From contig NMRB01000292.1 of NCBI GenBank assembly GCA_002633025.1, positions 127,720 through 191,719 of the forward strand: a DNA stretch of 64,000 nt, in the 5' to 3' direction. The translations under genes were made by a program, and so were the position numbers. Of the stretch, positions 39,337-50,181 are shown one piece after another. Source of the stretch: Notospermus geniculatus (Eukaryota; Nemertea; Pilidiophora; Heteronemertea; Lineidae). The notes beneath the pieces are model-generated. The model did no database searches and was not told where the DNA came from. It worked only from the letters and a program-made list of their open reading frames with translations. Numbering within the stretch: position 1 is the stretch's first letter; every line of letters starts with the position of its first letter.

Positions 39337-39559
39337 CTATAGAGGTTTCCCACGTGACGTCATCAAGGCCGCGTTGGCCGTCAAATTGACCACGTGTTTC
39401 CTGAAGGAACGTCACGATGACGCGATGACGTTATTTCGGGTCGTGTCTCGTCGCGTCAGGCGGGACGTCAATCCACGTGTAGCACCCTATTGACGCCAGT
39501 TTGCGTCATTTTGACGGCCAGTCACATGACTTGATGACGTCAGTGGGATTCCCCTATAT
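39337..39559. mobile_element. CRE-rich palindromic MITE with TATA-ended arms
   Basis: The left arm TATAGAGGTTTCCCACGTGA, CGTCATCAAGG...GGCCGTCAAATTGAC is mirrored by GTCATTTTGACGGCC..., CTTGATGACGTCAGTGGGAT, TCCCCTATA. Arms of about 53 nt. Ends TATA...TATA fit a TA target site. The interior has many TGACG/CGTCA and CACGTG motifs. Confidence 0.85.
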
Positions 39560-40378
39560 CAAACCAGGAGACTAGCCCACAAGCATCACAGTGGGTCAGA
39601 GACCTGCATGACAACCCCAGCCATGACACGTGCACCTTTAAACATCCAAGTAAGTCGAGACTGCACACTATTTCATGTAGACATGAATGATAGAATATGA
39701 TTGATAGCAACCTAAACTGATTAAATTGAAAATGTGGGGTAAGATTCGATTAACTCAAATTGACTTAGCCACCGTTAACCTTGACTAATCTTCAGCATCA
39801 TTGTGAAGGATTCAAGTAATTATCAATGGCGCCTAAGTCTGGAATGAAATCGCAAAGTGATAGTGTATGTGACGGGAAAGGTTGCTTCCGCTATGGTCCT
39901 GCCAGGGCCCAAGTAGGAAAGTACTGCCCTTACACAAGTTGAATTATTCTCATAACAAATATATCATCAAAGAGACAAACTGAGTCGACGTTTGGGAAAA
40001 TCACAGCACGGATTAGAGGACAAAAATAGATAATAATCCTCTCAACCATATTGGTAAAAGAATAAGATGGAATTATTAGATTACAAAAAAAACCTAGCAC
40101 CATCCATCATCCAGAAATGGGAACATTTTTTTATAACCCGAAGGTATATAAGGAGAACGCACACACAACATCCATCATCTCATGTTTCATAGTCAGACAC
40201 AGCCCTAATTAAGAGATTTAATGTAACTAAAGACGCCACATCCTGTGTTTTTTCTCCGTGAAGCGTGTCATATTGAAAAACATCGACATGTCCTTGAAAT
40301 AAATGAAGATACAGGAAATAATTTGTGTTCAACATGAAATATTTTGTTTGAGGACAGCCGCCACCATCACGAGGCTTA
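39560..40378. other. Unassigned intronic stretch
   Basis: Nothing recognisable. Confidence 0.5.
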
Positions 40379-40644
40379 GGAGCCCTGATATCTGAGTGGT
40401 TATCACGTCCGCTCAGCAAGCCACAGGTCCCAGGTTTGAATCCCAGGTGATATGGGATTTCATTCCCGGCTCTTCACGTCCGTCGCATGGGACAGTAAGC
40501 TGTGGTGCCTTGTACCTTGTGCCTTTGCAAGGGCAAGTAAAAGACCCCATCCAAGTGAGGAACATGAGTAGCTTGAGATGGCCTCTTCCGTACTCACCAG
40601 GGCCAATAATGCTATGGCTTCAGCCCCGACAGAAAATTCAAATA
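40379..40644 (+). mobile_element. SINE-A copy, near complete
   Basis: Head GGAGCCCTGATATCTGAGTG, GTTATCACGTCCGCTCAGC, box B CAGGTTTGAATCCCAGG, complete body, tail CCCCGACAGAAAATTCAAAT. Confidence 0.95.
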
Positions 40645-40960
40645 CCATACAATACAATCACTGGGCTTACGTATTTCAATCACAGAACAGGTGAGTCTAC
40701 CATGGACAGGAATAGACCCCGACGCCCTTTGTACGACTAGAGCCATTAACTCCCAGACATGAGCTACTAGGGGTCTCAAAGCAGCAGGCAGCAGGTGGCT
40801 AATAATCCCTTACAACTTCTCTAGGAGCCTGATTTAATGGGATTTCATCGTATATGTATCAGGAAGTAATATTGTGGACCCTCCTGCTGGGCAGGAATCA
40901 CTCATTACTCCAAAAATGTTTGAGACCCCGCCATGATGCCCATTGCAGCGACTAAAAGCA

Positions 40961-41026
40961 TTAACTGCCAAGCGGGGACCATCACCAAGTACATTAACTG
41001 CCAAGCGGGGACTATCACCAAATACA
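40961..41026 (+). repeat. 33-bp tandem duplication, 2 copies
   Basis: TTAACTGCCAAGCGGGGAC(C/T)ATCACCAA(G/A)TACA twice in a row, with two differences. Confidence 0.9.
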
Positions 41027-41562
41027 TTACACTCATTGAAGGCTGCAATAACAGCATATCGCAAACAAAACGTCATGCTTGAAAGCTTTTAGTACAAGTG
41101 TTGTCACCCTTGTTCACAGGGACAATATCGTTTACTTCACGATAAGACATTCTGCTTTCCCTAAAGGTCTATTAAGAATGTGAGTCAACTGAGGTGATTT
41201 CTCCAATGAATACTAACACCATTTGTAGCCAGGCAGTCATTGATCGTCTGACAGTATCGTAAGACAGGATCGGGAAGTATGGCGTAACAGTAATCGCCGG
41301 CAGATTGAGTGCAGTATGATGTAGTAAACACGACCTGACTGGGAGCCAACACAAGGGACTAAAGTACTTTGGGTTCTTATACAAAACTTGCCCAAAAGAC
41401 GGCAAGTAATGGCACACAATGAAGTGTTCACCGACTGGCCATACCAGGCTGATTTCGCCAGGGCTGCCATTTCCAACTTTAAGAAGTCATCAAAGTCTCC
41501 CAATCCCCCAAGTTTGATCAAAATATCTCTTCAGGATGAGTAGCTAGGCCCAAAACATTTGG

Positions 41563-41752
41563 CATGGCAGCCATCTTGGAATCCAATACGGTGGACATGT
41601 GGCGTCATTTCCGATGGTACCATTCGCTTCAGCATACCTGAAAATGTGGGTATAGGTCTTGGAATTATCTTTCTATTTGCCTTAGAATTCGAGATATGTG
41701 GGAAAGGTTCCAAAATGGCGGCCATATTGAAATCCAAGATGGCAATTCTCAG
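41563..41752. mobile_element. Possible MITE with AAGATGGC inverted ends
   Basis: The left ATGGCAGCCATCTTGGAATC is mirrored by GAAATCCAAGATGGC on the right, with CCAAAATGGCGGCCAT just inside. CCATCTT/AAGATGG also resembles the YY1 core motif. Confidence 0.5.
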
Positions 41753-42587
41753 CCAGTGTTCCATTCTGATGTTTCTGATGACAACCTTAAAAATTTATGC
41801 CATACAGCAAATATTTCATCACATTACCACACAAAACATATCCCCCAGGGACCCGTAAACTAACTGTACCACACGCCACCCCTTTTGGGACAGATTAATA
41901 ACCCAAACCCCAAGACACATCTGATATTTTAGCATCGATATGCTAGGCTAATTACACAGGAGTCAACTCCAGCCCAGGGGGCCGATAATCATTTTCAACA
42001 TCCTCATACAACTGACAACATAATCATCATGGATATTATCTAGGTGATGGCATTCTGATATTAACCAAACACATGTGGTCAATCAGCACTTTGGCACAAA
42101 GTTCGACTAACTTCACAAGCAAGGAACTGATCACCAAAATGAAATCAGTAGTTTTGCTAATGGAGAGGCTCGTCCCCCTGGGTTCAACACAAAGTTTTAT
42201 GAACTACGATCACCACCCTCTGGGAATGTCAAGGTAATTGGAATCACACTGTAACTCATTTTGATCTTTACCCATAGGTACCGTGGAAGGAACAGGCCAA
42301 TATGTATCGGCACTTTACTTAATGTCTCCCAGAAGATTACAGAGTGGCATGAAGATTCCAGGGAATGGCTTTTCTTGATTTTGTAACTCACTGACCCCTT
42401 GAGGCAGTTTTATGTCCATTAAATATGGAAGCACTTTGGCAGAAAACTGGTCCATTTTGCCTTACAGCTGAAGATCTTTAACACTAACAACCCCAACCTT
42501 CCAGAATGAGCATCCCAGGACAACAGCACTCATGGCTGTCTTGCCTTGTATGTTATCAGATGTGGGGGGGGGNGTCGGATCCGGGGG
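41753..42587. other. Unassigned intronic stretch
   Basis: Nothing recognisable. An ambiguous base at 42573 follows a G run. Confidence 0.5.
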
Positions 42588-42604
42588 ATACACCCCCTAA
42601 TTTT

Positions 42605-42785
42605 GTTTAGAAAGGGACATTTGGCCCTGCGGACATTTACCCCCTAGGACATCTACCGCCTGGACATTTGCCCCTCCCCGGACATTTACCCCCGTAGGAC
42701 TTCTGCTCCCCTAGGACATCTGGCCCCGGACATCTACCCCTGGACATTTACCCTTGTAGGACATCTACCCCATAGGACTTCTACC
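42605..42785 (+). repeat. Degenerate GGACAT(T/C)T(A/G)CCCC repeat
   Basis: About ten imperfect copies of (TA)GGACATTTACCCC with a 14-20-bp period. Spacing is irregular, so it is a decayed minisatellite. Confidence 0.85.
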
Positions 42786-42823
42786 ACGGTTTTAGCAGGT
42801 TCATTTCGCTGAGTTTAGTTGCA

Positions 42824-43007
42824 AAAACGGCTTCAAAATGCAGTATTCACTTCATAAATAAGTTCGAAACCTGGCGCATCGTCTTTGTCACATAGTATAA
42901 ACGGTGTATGCAGAAAACGGCTTCAAAATGCAGTATTCACTTCATAAATAAGTTCGAAACCTGGCGCATCGTCTTTGTCACATAGTATAAACGGTGTATG
43001 CAGAAAA
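42824..43007 (+). repeat. Exact 90-bp tandem duplication
   Basis: The 90-bp unit starting AAAACGGCTTCAAAATGCAG and ending AAACGGTGTATGCAG occurs twice back to back with no visible difference. Either very recent or an assembly artefact. Confidence 0.95.
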
Positions 43008-43308
43008 CCGACTCATTATTCACGGCGGTTTCAGAGGAGATGCGTGAACAATTACGCAAATCGCCAATATATAGATTAATTAGGTCGCGGTGCATCCGGA
43101 AGATGGCGCTTGTGCATGGCGCCAGCGATGAGACCCGTGGCCGGATGAGATTCGCAAAAATTAATGATAACTTTTTTCCTGTGGCATACTCGGTTTTAAG
43201 ACATAGCTGAACATAATCCTCGTATCCGAAACCCCCCTGATACCAAATTTCACGTCATTTGGTCGCGCGGTTTCCGAGGAGATGCTGCCACAAAACCCAG
43301 ACGTTAAG

Positions 43309-43365
43309 CGTAATAATCCCATATGGCTCAGGCTGGATTCGAACCCGGGACCTGCCGCTGGATAC
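43309..43365 (-). mobile_element. SINE-A head fragment
   Basis: Minus-strand GCGGCAGGTCCCGGGTTCGA and ATCCAGCCTGAGCCATATGG, then ATTA. The body and most of box A are absent. Confidence 0.8.
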
Positions 43366-43403
43366 CTACTTGTTTGCAGAGGTCGCAACCCTGTGTCTTG
43401 GTT

Positions 43404-43718
43404 GTGTCTTGTCCGTACAGAGTGTTCCAGCAGCAGAGACAACTCACTGCCAAAGACAAAGTCACAAAAGAGAGAGAGGCGGTGGAAAGGATGAGGAACT
43501 TACTTGCCACCTGTTTGGGTCTTGGTTCCGTATTGAACATGTCACAGATGAAAATTGTCACCACCTCTCTCTCACCAAGAGAGGTACATCAGCAACTGGT
43601 CTCAAAGACTCTGTCTGATTCCAACACCAAAGCATTCGGACTCAGAGCAGAGAAGATAGAAGTCAACTACACTTTGTTTTTCTTACCAGTAGAAAGCATC
43701 TGCCCGATATTGTTGTAA
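43404..43718 (+). pseudogene. Open coding-like segment, family unknown
   Basis: Plus-strand frame, open from the SINE-A fragment to 43718, includes QQRQLTAKDKVTKEREAVER, then MRNLLATCLGLG, LSPREVHQQLVSKTLSDSN and FGLRAEKIEVNYT. Composition (charged helix, then mixed) is protein-like. No start codon of its own, no clear splice sites and no family I know. Could be an exon remnant or a transposon gene fragment. Confidence 0.25.
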
Positions 43719-44055
43719 TCAACAGCAATGTCCACCACGTTGCTAACACACGATAAAAAACAGAAGTGCAGAGCAAGCACTACCATCAAGCAACCCAACA
43801 GCTGAAGTACAAGGCTAACAACTTTGAGGTCCTCACATCATTGGTGACAATGTACCTCTCTTCTTATCAGCCAATAAAAGGCTTCAAGTGTGATGTCAAC
43901 ACGACCGAGAGTGGTGTAGCCGAAGTTACAACTCAACGCTGCGGTCAGATGATCAAAACCAATTCCAGTGGAGGAGGTTGGAGTATTTCTGGCTGAGTGA
44001 AGTGGTGGAGAATTGTGAGAACACGTCAAGATGAATTACTAGCAGCTGAAACCAC

Positions 44056-44515
44056 TAATGTTTGGTCTGTTTCGAAGACATTCAGTTCCAGTAAAGAACC
44101 AGGGATTTTTTCCTTATTGGTTCCAAGGGAAAGCAGTGCTGGTTCAAGTCCAAGCCAATACCTCCCACAACCAGGGTGAAAGTGGTGCAATGCCCCAGGC
44201 CACTAAAGCGACGGTTCATTGGCACATGGATCCGGTCCGTTTGCCCCTAGTTTTCCAGATACTACAACGCAAACTCCATTTGATAGATCTTTTATGGGCC
44301 TGAATTGGACAAAATTCGTGTGCCAATGAACCCGCTTAACTGGCAACAAACCAAATTATCAGTGTTTGGTCTATTTCGAATGGCATTCAGTTCCAGCAAG
44401 AACCAGGGTAGTTTTTCCTTATGTTCTGGTTCCAAGGGACAAATATGCTGGTTCAGAGTTTGACGCAAAGCCAATACATCCCACAACCAGAGCGTACGTG
44501 GTGCAGTGACCCGGG
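44056..44515 (+). repeat. About 150-bp direct repeat pair around a short palindrome
   Basis: Blocks 44056-44205 and 44360-44515 share TGTTTGGTCT, CATTCAGTTCCAG, AACCAGGG, TTTTTCCTTAT, GGTTCCAAGGGA, TGCTGGTTC and CCCACAACCAG. Between them, 44209-44336 has inverted ends GGTTCATTGGCACA / TGTGCCAATGAACC. Confidence 0.8.
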
Positions 44516-45329
44516 TCACTGATTGACGACAAACGAAAATGGACAGGCCAACACAACTCTTTGACAGAATGCACCATCAAATGAAATGGACAGCTTTCTT
44601 GTCGATTGCCCAAAGTACGCAGCCGACCAAAGAAATCCATTCAAATAAACGAGGAATGCTAATACGATACGACAGTATGACAAGATTTTTGTAGATATCT
44701 GTCAAGAGAAATCACTGGTCGACCAGAAAATATTGAATGAGAATTGATCCCTGGACATTTTTTCATTGAGGCATGTTCTGTCTGTAAGTCAGCAGCTACC
44801 CCCGACATTGGAACAAGTGCAAGGTAGAGGGACAACAAAAGAGGGTCGAGAAGGAGCAATTTGTGTGAGGAAGCGCCAACCCCTTAGGGTCTCTAACAGA
44901 GAGGAACTCCAAAATCAAGTTATCGTAACCAAAGACAGTCACTTAGCGGGAGGAAATCCTTGGGCAATGGAGGTTGGAGGGAGAGCACAGCTGAAAGCTG
45001 GATGTCAGAGTTCTTGTGGGTCAAGTGACGAACAAAGTCCTCAGGCTCACAGCTACCTGAATGCTTCAACATTAATGTGTTCAGGGAAGCCAAGGGGTGG
45101 TTGGGGCAGAATTCTTGATGGGTCCGAAATTGAAAAGTGTCTGATGAAAATGCGAGGGGCGATTTCAGACCAGGTATAAGGCTATGGTCTATGGAACGAT
45201 CGCGGAGCAGCCCCAGTGGGAATGAGTTCTCAAGTACTATTGTCTGAATCAAATACCTTTTCAAGAAAAGCCTTGAGTAGTAGGTTGTGGGTTGAATGGT
45301 AAGGCTGTAAGAGGAAGAGGGTTTGAGAA
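44516..45329. other. Unassigned intronic stretch
   Basis: A plus-strand frame at 44766-45179 is open for 137 codons without recognisable motifs. No repeat recognised. Confidence 0.45.
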
Positions 45330-45588
45330 GAGGACCCATGATAGCCTGGTGGTTATCACGTCCGCTTAGCAAGTGGTACAAGTCCCGGGTTCGAATCCCA
45401 GGCCATATGAGATTAATCATCCCTGGCTCTTCAGTCCGTTGCAATGCGACAGTAAGCCATGGTGCCTTGCAAGGGCAAGTAAAAGACCTCATCCAAGTGA
45501 GGAACATGAGTAGCTTGAGATGGCCTCTTCTGCACTTACCAGGGCCAATAATGCTCTGGCTTTGGCCCTGATGGAAAAATCTAATACG
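45330..45588 (+). mobile_element. SINE-A copy
   Basis: Head GAGGACCCATGATAGCCTGG, GTTATCACGTCCGCTTAGC, box B GTCCCGGGTTCGAATCCCAG, body with the CCTTGTACCTTGTG block deleted, and tail GCCCTGATGGAAAAATCTAA. The 255-codon minus frame over it is antisense to the repeat. Confidence 0.95.
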
Positions 45589-46294
45589 AAGGGTTTGAGA
45601 AAGAGGGTAATTGTGATTTTCCCATTGCCAACACAGAAACCACCATGTTGTCACCAACATCACTACCAGCACCAGACACATCAGCATGGTTCAGTAAAGA
45701 CACATCCTCAAAATGATTTGTCGCCGAGACATGAGATAGTTGAAACATTGACCCTTTGCTTCTACAAACGATTCATCATCATTACATGAGATAGCTTTCG
45801 ACAATGACAACGATCTGGCAATGTAATCCTATTTTCATGTCGGCTGAACTCTACCAATAGCAGTTCTCCACAGTGACCATGGTGACTGATCCAGAGACGC
45901 ATCTAGAATACGACATGAAGAATGACAGATAACCAATGGATGCGAGACTGACCCTTCCTGATTTTTTATCACCGTAGATATTGACCAGTGATTCCAGTCT
46001 GACTGCCGCATGATACATCGCCAATACGCAAGGACAGAATTCCCGTGCCGATACATCTTGCTTATACGATGGGACGTTGTGAAAAAACGTCCATTGCTGT
46101 GATTTTCATCATACAGAACGAATCCCATTAGATGTTGAATCTATCATCTCTTCTTCTAACAGGATGTCCAGCAGTGCAATAGGGCAGACGTCATCAGCAT
46201 CGGCTCCAACATGGATAGGACGGAGAGATACAAGGATTAGGACTGTTGTTGGTTATCGACAGTACGGGATACACTGTGCAGTGAATCAGCACCA

Positions 46295-46583
46295 AGGGGC
46301 CACGGTGATGTAGTGGTTCGGGTCTCCAACTAACAGTCAGAGGGCCCCAGTTTCCAATCCCACTGTGGCATGAGACTTTGGGCAAGTCTCTGCCTTACTG
46401 GCCTCTCTCCACCCAGGTGTATAAATGGGTACTGGTCGGAAAAGCCCAGATAGTAGCGCTGAATGGGCAGCTCATCAGAGTTCTACTGAAAGGTTTCAGG
46501 ATAGACTGGGGTTGAAGTGTACGTATAGTTGGATGACATCTCTTCCGTTGTTGATATCAGACTATAAACCCCAAAACTTTAAC
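46295..46583 (+). mobile_element. SINE-B copy, near complete
   Basis: Head GGGGCCACGGTGATGTAGTG, degraded box B CCAGTTTCCAATCCCACTG, then TGAGACTTTGGGCAAGTCTC, CCCAGGTGTATAAATGGGTA, AAAGGTTTCAGGATAGACTG, CGTTGTTGATATCAGACTAT and the AACCCC...AACTTTAAC tail. Confidence 0.95.
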
Positions 46584-47087
46584 ATGGACAAGAGCCATGA
46601 AAACAGAAACTGGACAGACAACGTACAATGGACTAGAACATCATCGGCAGAAACTAGGGCAAGCTAATGAGAGGCAAATAAAGAGAGTTTCTGCTATTGG
46701 CTACATATGACAGATGCTATCATTGCTGCCTTTGCAAGGAAATCGCTACGTACCAAAGCTGCACAAGCTTCTATGTTGAAAGAAGTTGACAAAGGCAGTG
46801 AATCTGGTTTCAAAACATCAAACCTAACATGCATCACTCGACCCTCTCCTTCATGTTCATGGTCAAAGCAAATCTGTGAGTTCCAAAAGGCTTCACTTCG
46901 CTGATATAGGATCATTAAACTATAGGAGACGCTCCTTGAGGCAATGTCTACATAGATTAATAACACTACTGCTCAAGGACTTGAGCTAACATGGCTACAA
47001 AAGATGAAGAGTGTGCCATGCAGTCAGCAAGAATGGCAACGTGATTTGTCACATCGAGAGCCTTGACAAGCTATCTCGAGTGCTGTT

Positions 47088-47165
47088 CCATAGTATGTTC
47101 TTTGGTGTAGAGCCTTGAGCACAACTAGCTCGCCAGAGAGGATCCTGTTATTGCAGAAGAATTGG
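47088..47165 (+). repeat. Outlying unit of the 47.6-48.1 kb repeat
   Basis: CTGTTCCATAGTATGTTCTT, TGGTGTAGAGCC and AGCTCGCCAGAGAGGATCCT match units of the array at 47650-48140. The family 4 MITE at 47186-47505 lies between. Confidence 0.65.
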
Positions 47166-47185
47166 GAACCCGCACACTAACGTCA

Positions 47186-47505
47186 CAACGTGGCGCTGCG
47201 AGCGATGTGACCGAAATCTCTTTTTTCTAACGCTATTTCCATTTATTTCTGGCGTGAAAATAAACCATTTGTGTTGGCCGCATGGCAGTAAAACTTACAT
47301 CATCGTGTCGCAGATGAAATTTTCTTTTAAACTCATTCCTTTTTTTCTTAAAATTAACAGATCCGATAGCGATAAGGACAACGTCATTTGTGTCATTCTT
47401 CCTGTAGAAAAATGTACAGGAAATTTTTTCATGACGCAACGTCAACACCTAAAATGACGTCAATGACGTCGTTTCGGTACAATCGCTCGCAGCGCCGACC
47501 TGCCG
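47186..47505 (+). mobile_element. Long-TIR MITE family 4, copy 2
   Basis: The left end GTGGCGCTGCGAGCGATGTG, ACCGAAAT is mirrored by GTTTCGGTACAATCGCTCGC, AGCGCCGAC on the right. About 320 bp, compact relative to copy 1 at 38801-39256. Confidence 0.8.
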
Positions 47506-47649
47506 GGATAAACCGCAGGGCGGGTTCCTCATTGTTCTGCAACATTTGATACGTGTTTGTGTAGCTGAGTTTGGAGTCTGTGCCAGTGGTGGATCAATCC
47601 CATGATCTTCCTCTGCAGTGCACTGTTGGAGTCGGTGGAGAAGAGCCGG

Positions 47650-48140
47650 GCTATAAACTGTCATAAAGGCTCCTCCAAAGTATGTTCTTTCGGGACTCAA
47701 GTTGTTGAGCACAGTAGCTTGCCACACAGGGTCTTGTTATATCAGAAGCCCATTCCAGACATGTTCTTAGGGGATTGACAGAGATTGTTTTATCATGAAG
47801 CCTGTTCCAGAATATGTTCTTTGGGGACTGATGGAGCCTCAAGAGAGCTAGCCTGCCTGTCTGGATCATGTTTTGTTGTGAGGCCTGTTCCACACTGTGG
47901 TCTTTGGGGATTGGCAGAGCTTCAAGTTTGCTGAGCTGACTTGCCAGACAGGATCTTGCTACGTGATGAAGGCTGCTCCGGAGTACATTCTTTGGCAATT
48001 AGCAGAACCTCAATCTTGTTTAGGACAGCTAGCTTGCCAGATAGAATCTTGCTCTGTCATGAGAGCTGCTCCAGAGTATCATCATGTTCTTTAGGGATGG
48101 ACAGTTTGATGTCCAGGCAGGATCTTGCTGTCATAGAGGA
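47650..48140 (+). repeat. Degenerate minisatellite, period about 80-95 bp, about 6 units
   Basis: Recurring blocks TG(T/A)TGA(A/G)G(C/G)CT, TGTTCCAGA(A/G)TATGTTCTTT, GGGGA(C/T)TG, AGCTTGCCAGA(C/T)AG(G/A)AT and CTTG(T/C)T. Units diverge strongly. The unit at 47088-47165 belongs to the same array. Confidence 0.75.
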
Positions 48141-48603
48141 ATCATTCTGCGACATTTTCAGCATGCATCTTAGACGGTGGGATTCTGTGCCCGTATGATG
48201 GCACAACCTCACATCCCTCCTAAATCTCCTCTTTGGAGTGGTGTGGTCAGCAGAGAACAGTCAGGATCCAATGAATACCAAGTGATGACCAACCACATCT
48301 TTAGCCATTCAAGAGACAACCACTGCACAGACTTCACCATCTCGCCACTAATGTCTTTCTAATGAAGTGGGAGAAAAGCAGATGAATAGTATCTAACAGG
48401 ATTATTGGCGATCTCCACACCAGACTAATATTCCTCATACACGCCGTATTCATGCCGAGACATGTCGACTGAATCATGGTATTGACCTCAGCTAGGACAA
48501 CATCGGATAATTTCCAAATGATGATTTGATCGGAGTCAGTGACATGTCATCGTTGATGACGGCGGACAGGCTGAAAAGGTTGACGAGATGGTTAGGGATG
48601 GAT

Positions 48604-48890
48604 GGTGGAGAAACTGTCTTCTTCCGTTGTGATGCTGAAAGGTGGCCCCTGTACCTCGCTTGCTCAACGAGATGATGGCTGGGCACCTGTCAACTTATTT
48701 CAGCTGAACATTGAGCATTAATGGAGAACTGTCTTCCTCTGTAGTGAACGGTGGCCCTTGTACCTCGCTTGCTTGACGAGATAATGCCTGGGCACGTATC
48801 GACTATTTCAGCTGAACATTCCCAGATATGATGGCGATATTGTCTTCGATCCGCTGCTGTGAAAGGCAGCCAGTGTACTTTTCTTAATGT
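48604..48890 (+). repeat. About 117-bp tandem repeat, 2.5 units
   Basis: GGAGAA(A)CTGTCTTC, GGTGGCCC(C/T)TGTACCTCGC, TTGC(T/C)(T/C)AACGAGAT, TGGGCAC and ATTTCAGCTGAACATT occur in order twice, with a third partial unit from 48832. Confidence 0.85.
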
Positions 48891-49109
48891 GCCTCAGCTT
48901 CCAGTCTTCCATGACATGGAAATGATGTGAAGAAAGCCAGTATGAGGACTTGGTATGACGGAAATCCAAACTTCCTAAAATGACTTCCTTCATGAGCTGA
49001 CGTGTCAGAAAACAGACCTATTCAGCATGCCGCCGTTCTCATGCTGCAGGACATGTCTGAAACGATGACAAACAAAAGTTGAGCCTGAGACAGCAGGAGA
49101 TGATTTGGT

Positions 49110-49440
49110 AAGCCTTGGTATCCTAGTGGTTATCACGTCTACTCAGCAAATGGCAGGTCCCGGTTTCTAATATATTCTGGGGGTGTCTGCAGACTTGCTG
49201 GGAAAGGAGGCTCCCCGGACTGTTGGATCAGCCTGGGCCATATTGGATTAATCATCCCTGGCTTTTCACATTCGTCCCATGGGATAGTAAGCCATGGAGC
49301 CTTGTACCTTGTGCGTTGCAAGGGCAAGTAAAAGACCCCATCCAAGTGAGGAGCATGAGTAGCTTGAGATGGCCTCTTCCGTACTTAACAGGGCCAATAA
49401 TACTTTGGCTTTAGCCCTGACAGAAAAATCTACTACACAC
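49110..49440 (+). mobile_element. SINE-A copy with insertion in box B
   Basis: Head TGGTATCCTAGTGGTTATCA with GGCAGGTCCCGGTTTC, then about 60 bp of foreign sequence (49170-49230), then CAGCCTGGGCCATATTGGAT and the full body and tail. The insert separates the two halves of box B. Confidence 0.9.
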
Positions 49441-49978
49441 AAATAAACCTATATGAGCGTACTCATTTCATGAAGACAGAGATGGCCTTGATCTTCTGAG
49501 GCAGAGAGAGAGCTAATGAGAAAAGGAACAAAGAGTTGATATCAGAGGCGGGCTTATCAATAAGTCTGCCTACTGTTTGTGGAGTAATTGAACGGATGTT
49601 TCGCCATAGTAAGAGATGAAAGTGAGTTGATCTAAGTCACAGTGGACAGCAGCAGGGATCGACAGTGACAACACGAATCTCACCTCTGTGTTTTGAGCTC
49701 CACCCACAAGGTAGGAAGCACTGTTGAAGCCATCGTCATGACGCACCGCAGGCTGTGATCTCGTCTAAGTGATGTCAAAGGAGGGGAAAATGTCAAACCA
49801 TCATAATTAGGAGTAATTTGGTAGTTTGATGTCAGCAGTGTCTCGATATTAGACCTGTGTGATGCAGGCTATTCCTGGCTGATCAAATTGGCCATGTTAT
49901 TAAGAGAAATCGTCAGAGGGGATTTATACTCCTGAGACCTTGGGCAGGACATCCTACACATTCCAAACCTACCCATGG

Positions 49979-50181
49979 GCCCAGCATGCGATATCGCAAG
50001 CGGGCAAAATAGGCTGTTGACGCCAGGTGTGCGCTGGCAGTGATGCGTGGAATCTTCTCACCAGCGATGCTCGCCCAATATCTAAGAATACCAAAACTGA
50101 TGTCGCCAAGTCTGCAGTGGCTGGCGAGAAGATCGGTGGCAAGTAATCACTTGCGTTGCCGCCTGGTGAGCTGCTGACTTT
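49979..50181. mobile_element. MITE-1 copy b
   Basis: Ends CCCAGCATGCGATATCGCAA and TTGCGTTGCCGCCTGGTGAG, CTGCTGACTT; interior GCCAGGTGTGCGCTGGCAGT, GATGCGTGGAATCTTCTC as in copy f. Confidence 0.85.

Noticed and set aside
44920-45687. 255-codon minus-strand open frame, the longest in the window
   Set aside because: Much of it is the antisense of the SINE-A at 45330-45588 (FTCPCK-type translations recur at every such copy). No domain, start context or splice evidence.
48412-48430. Possible upstream PTB exon (minus-strand VEI-coding word)
   Set aside because: The following codons do not continue the AAMRRIR pattern and no donor follows in phase.
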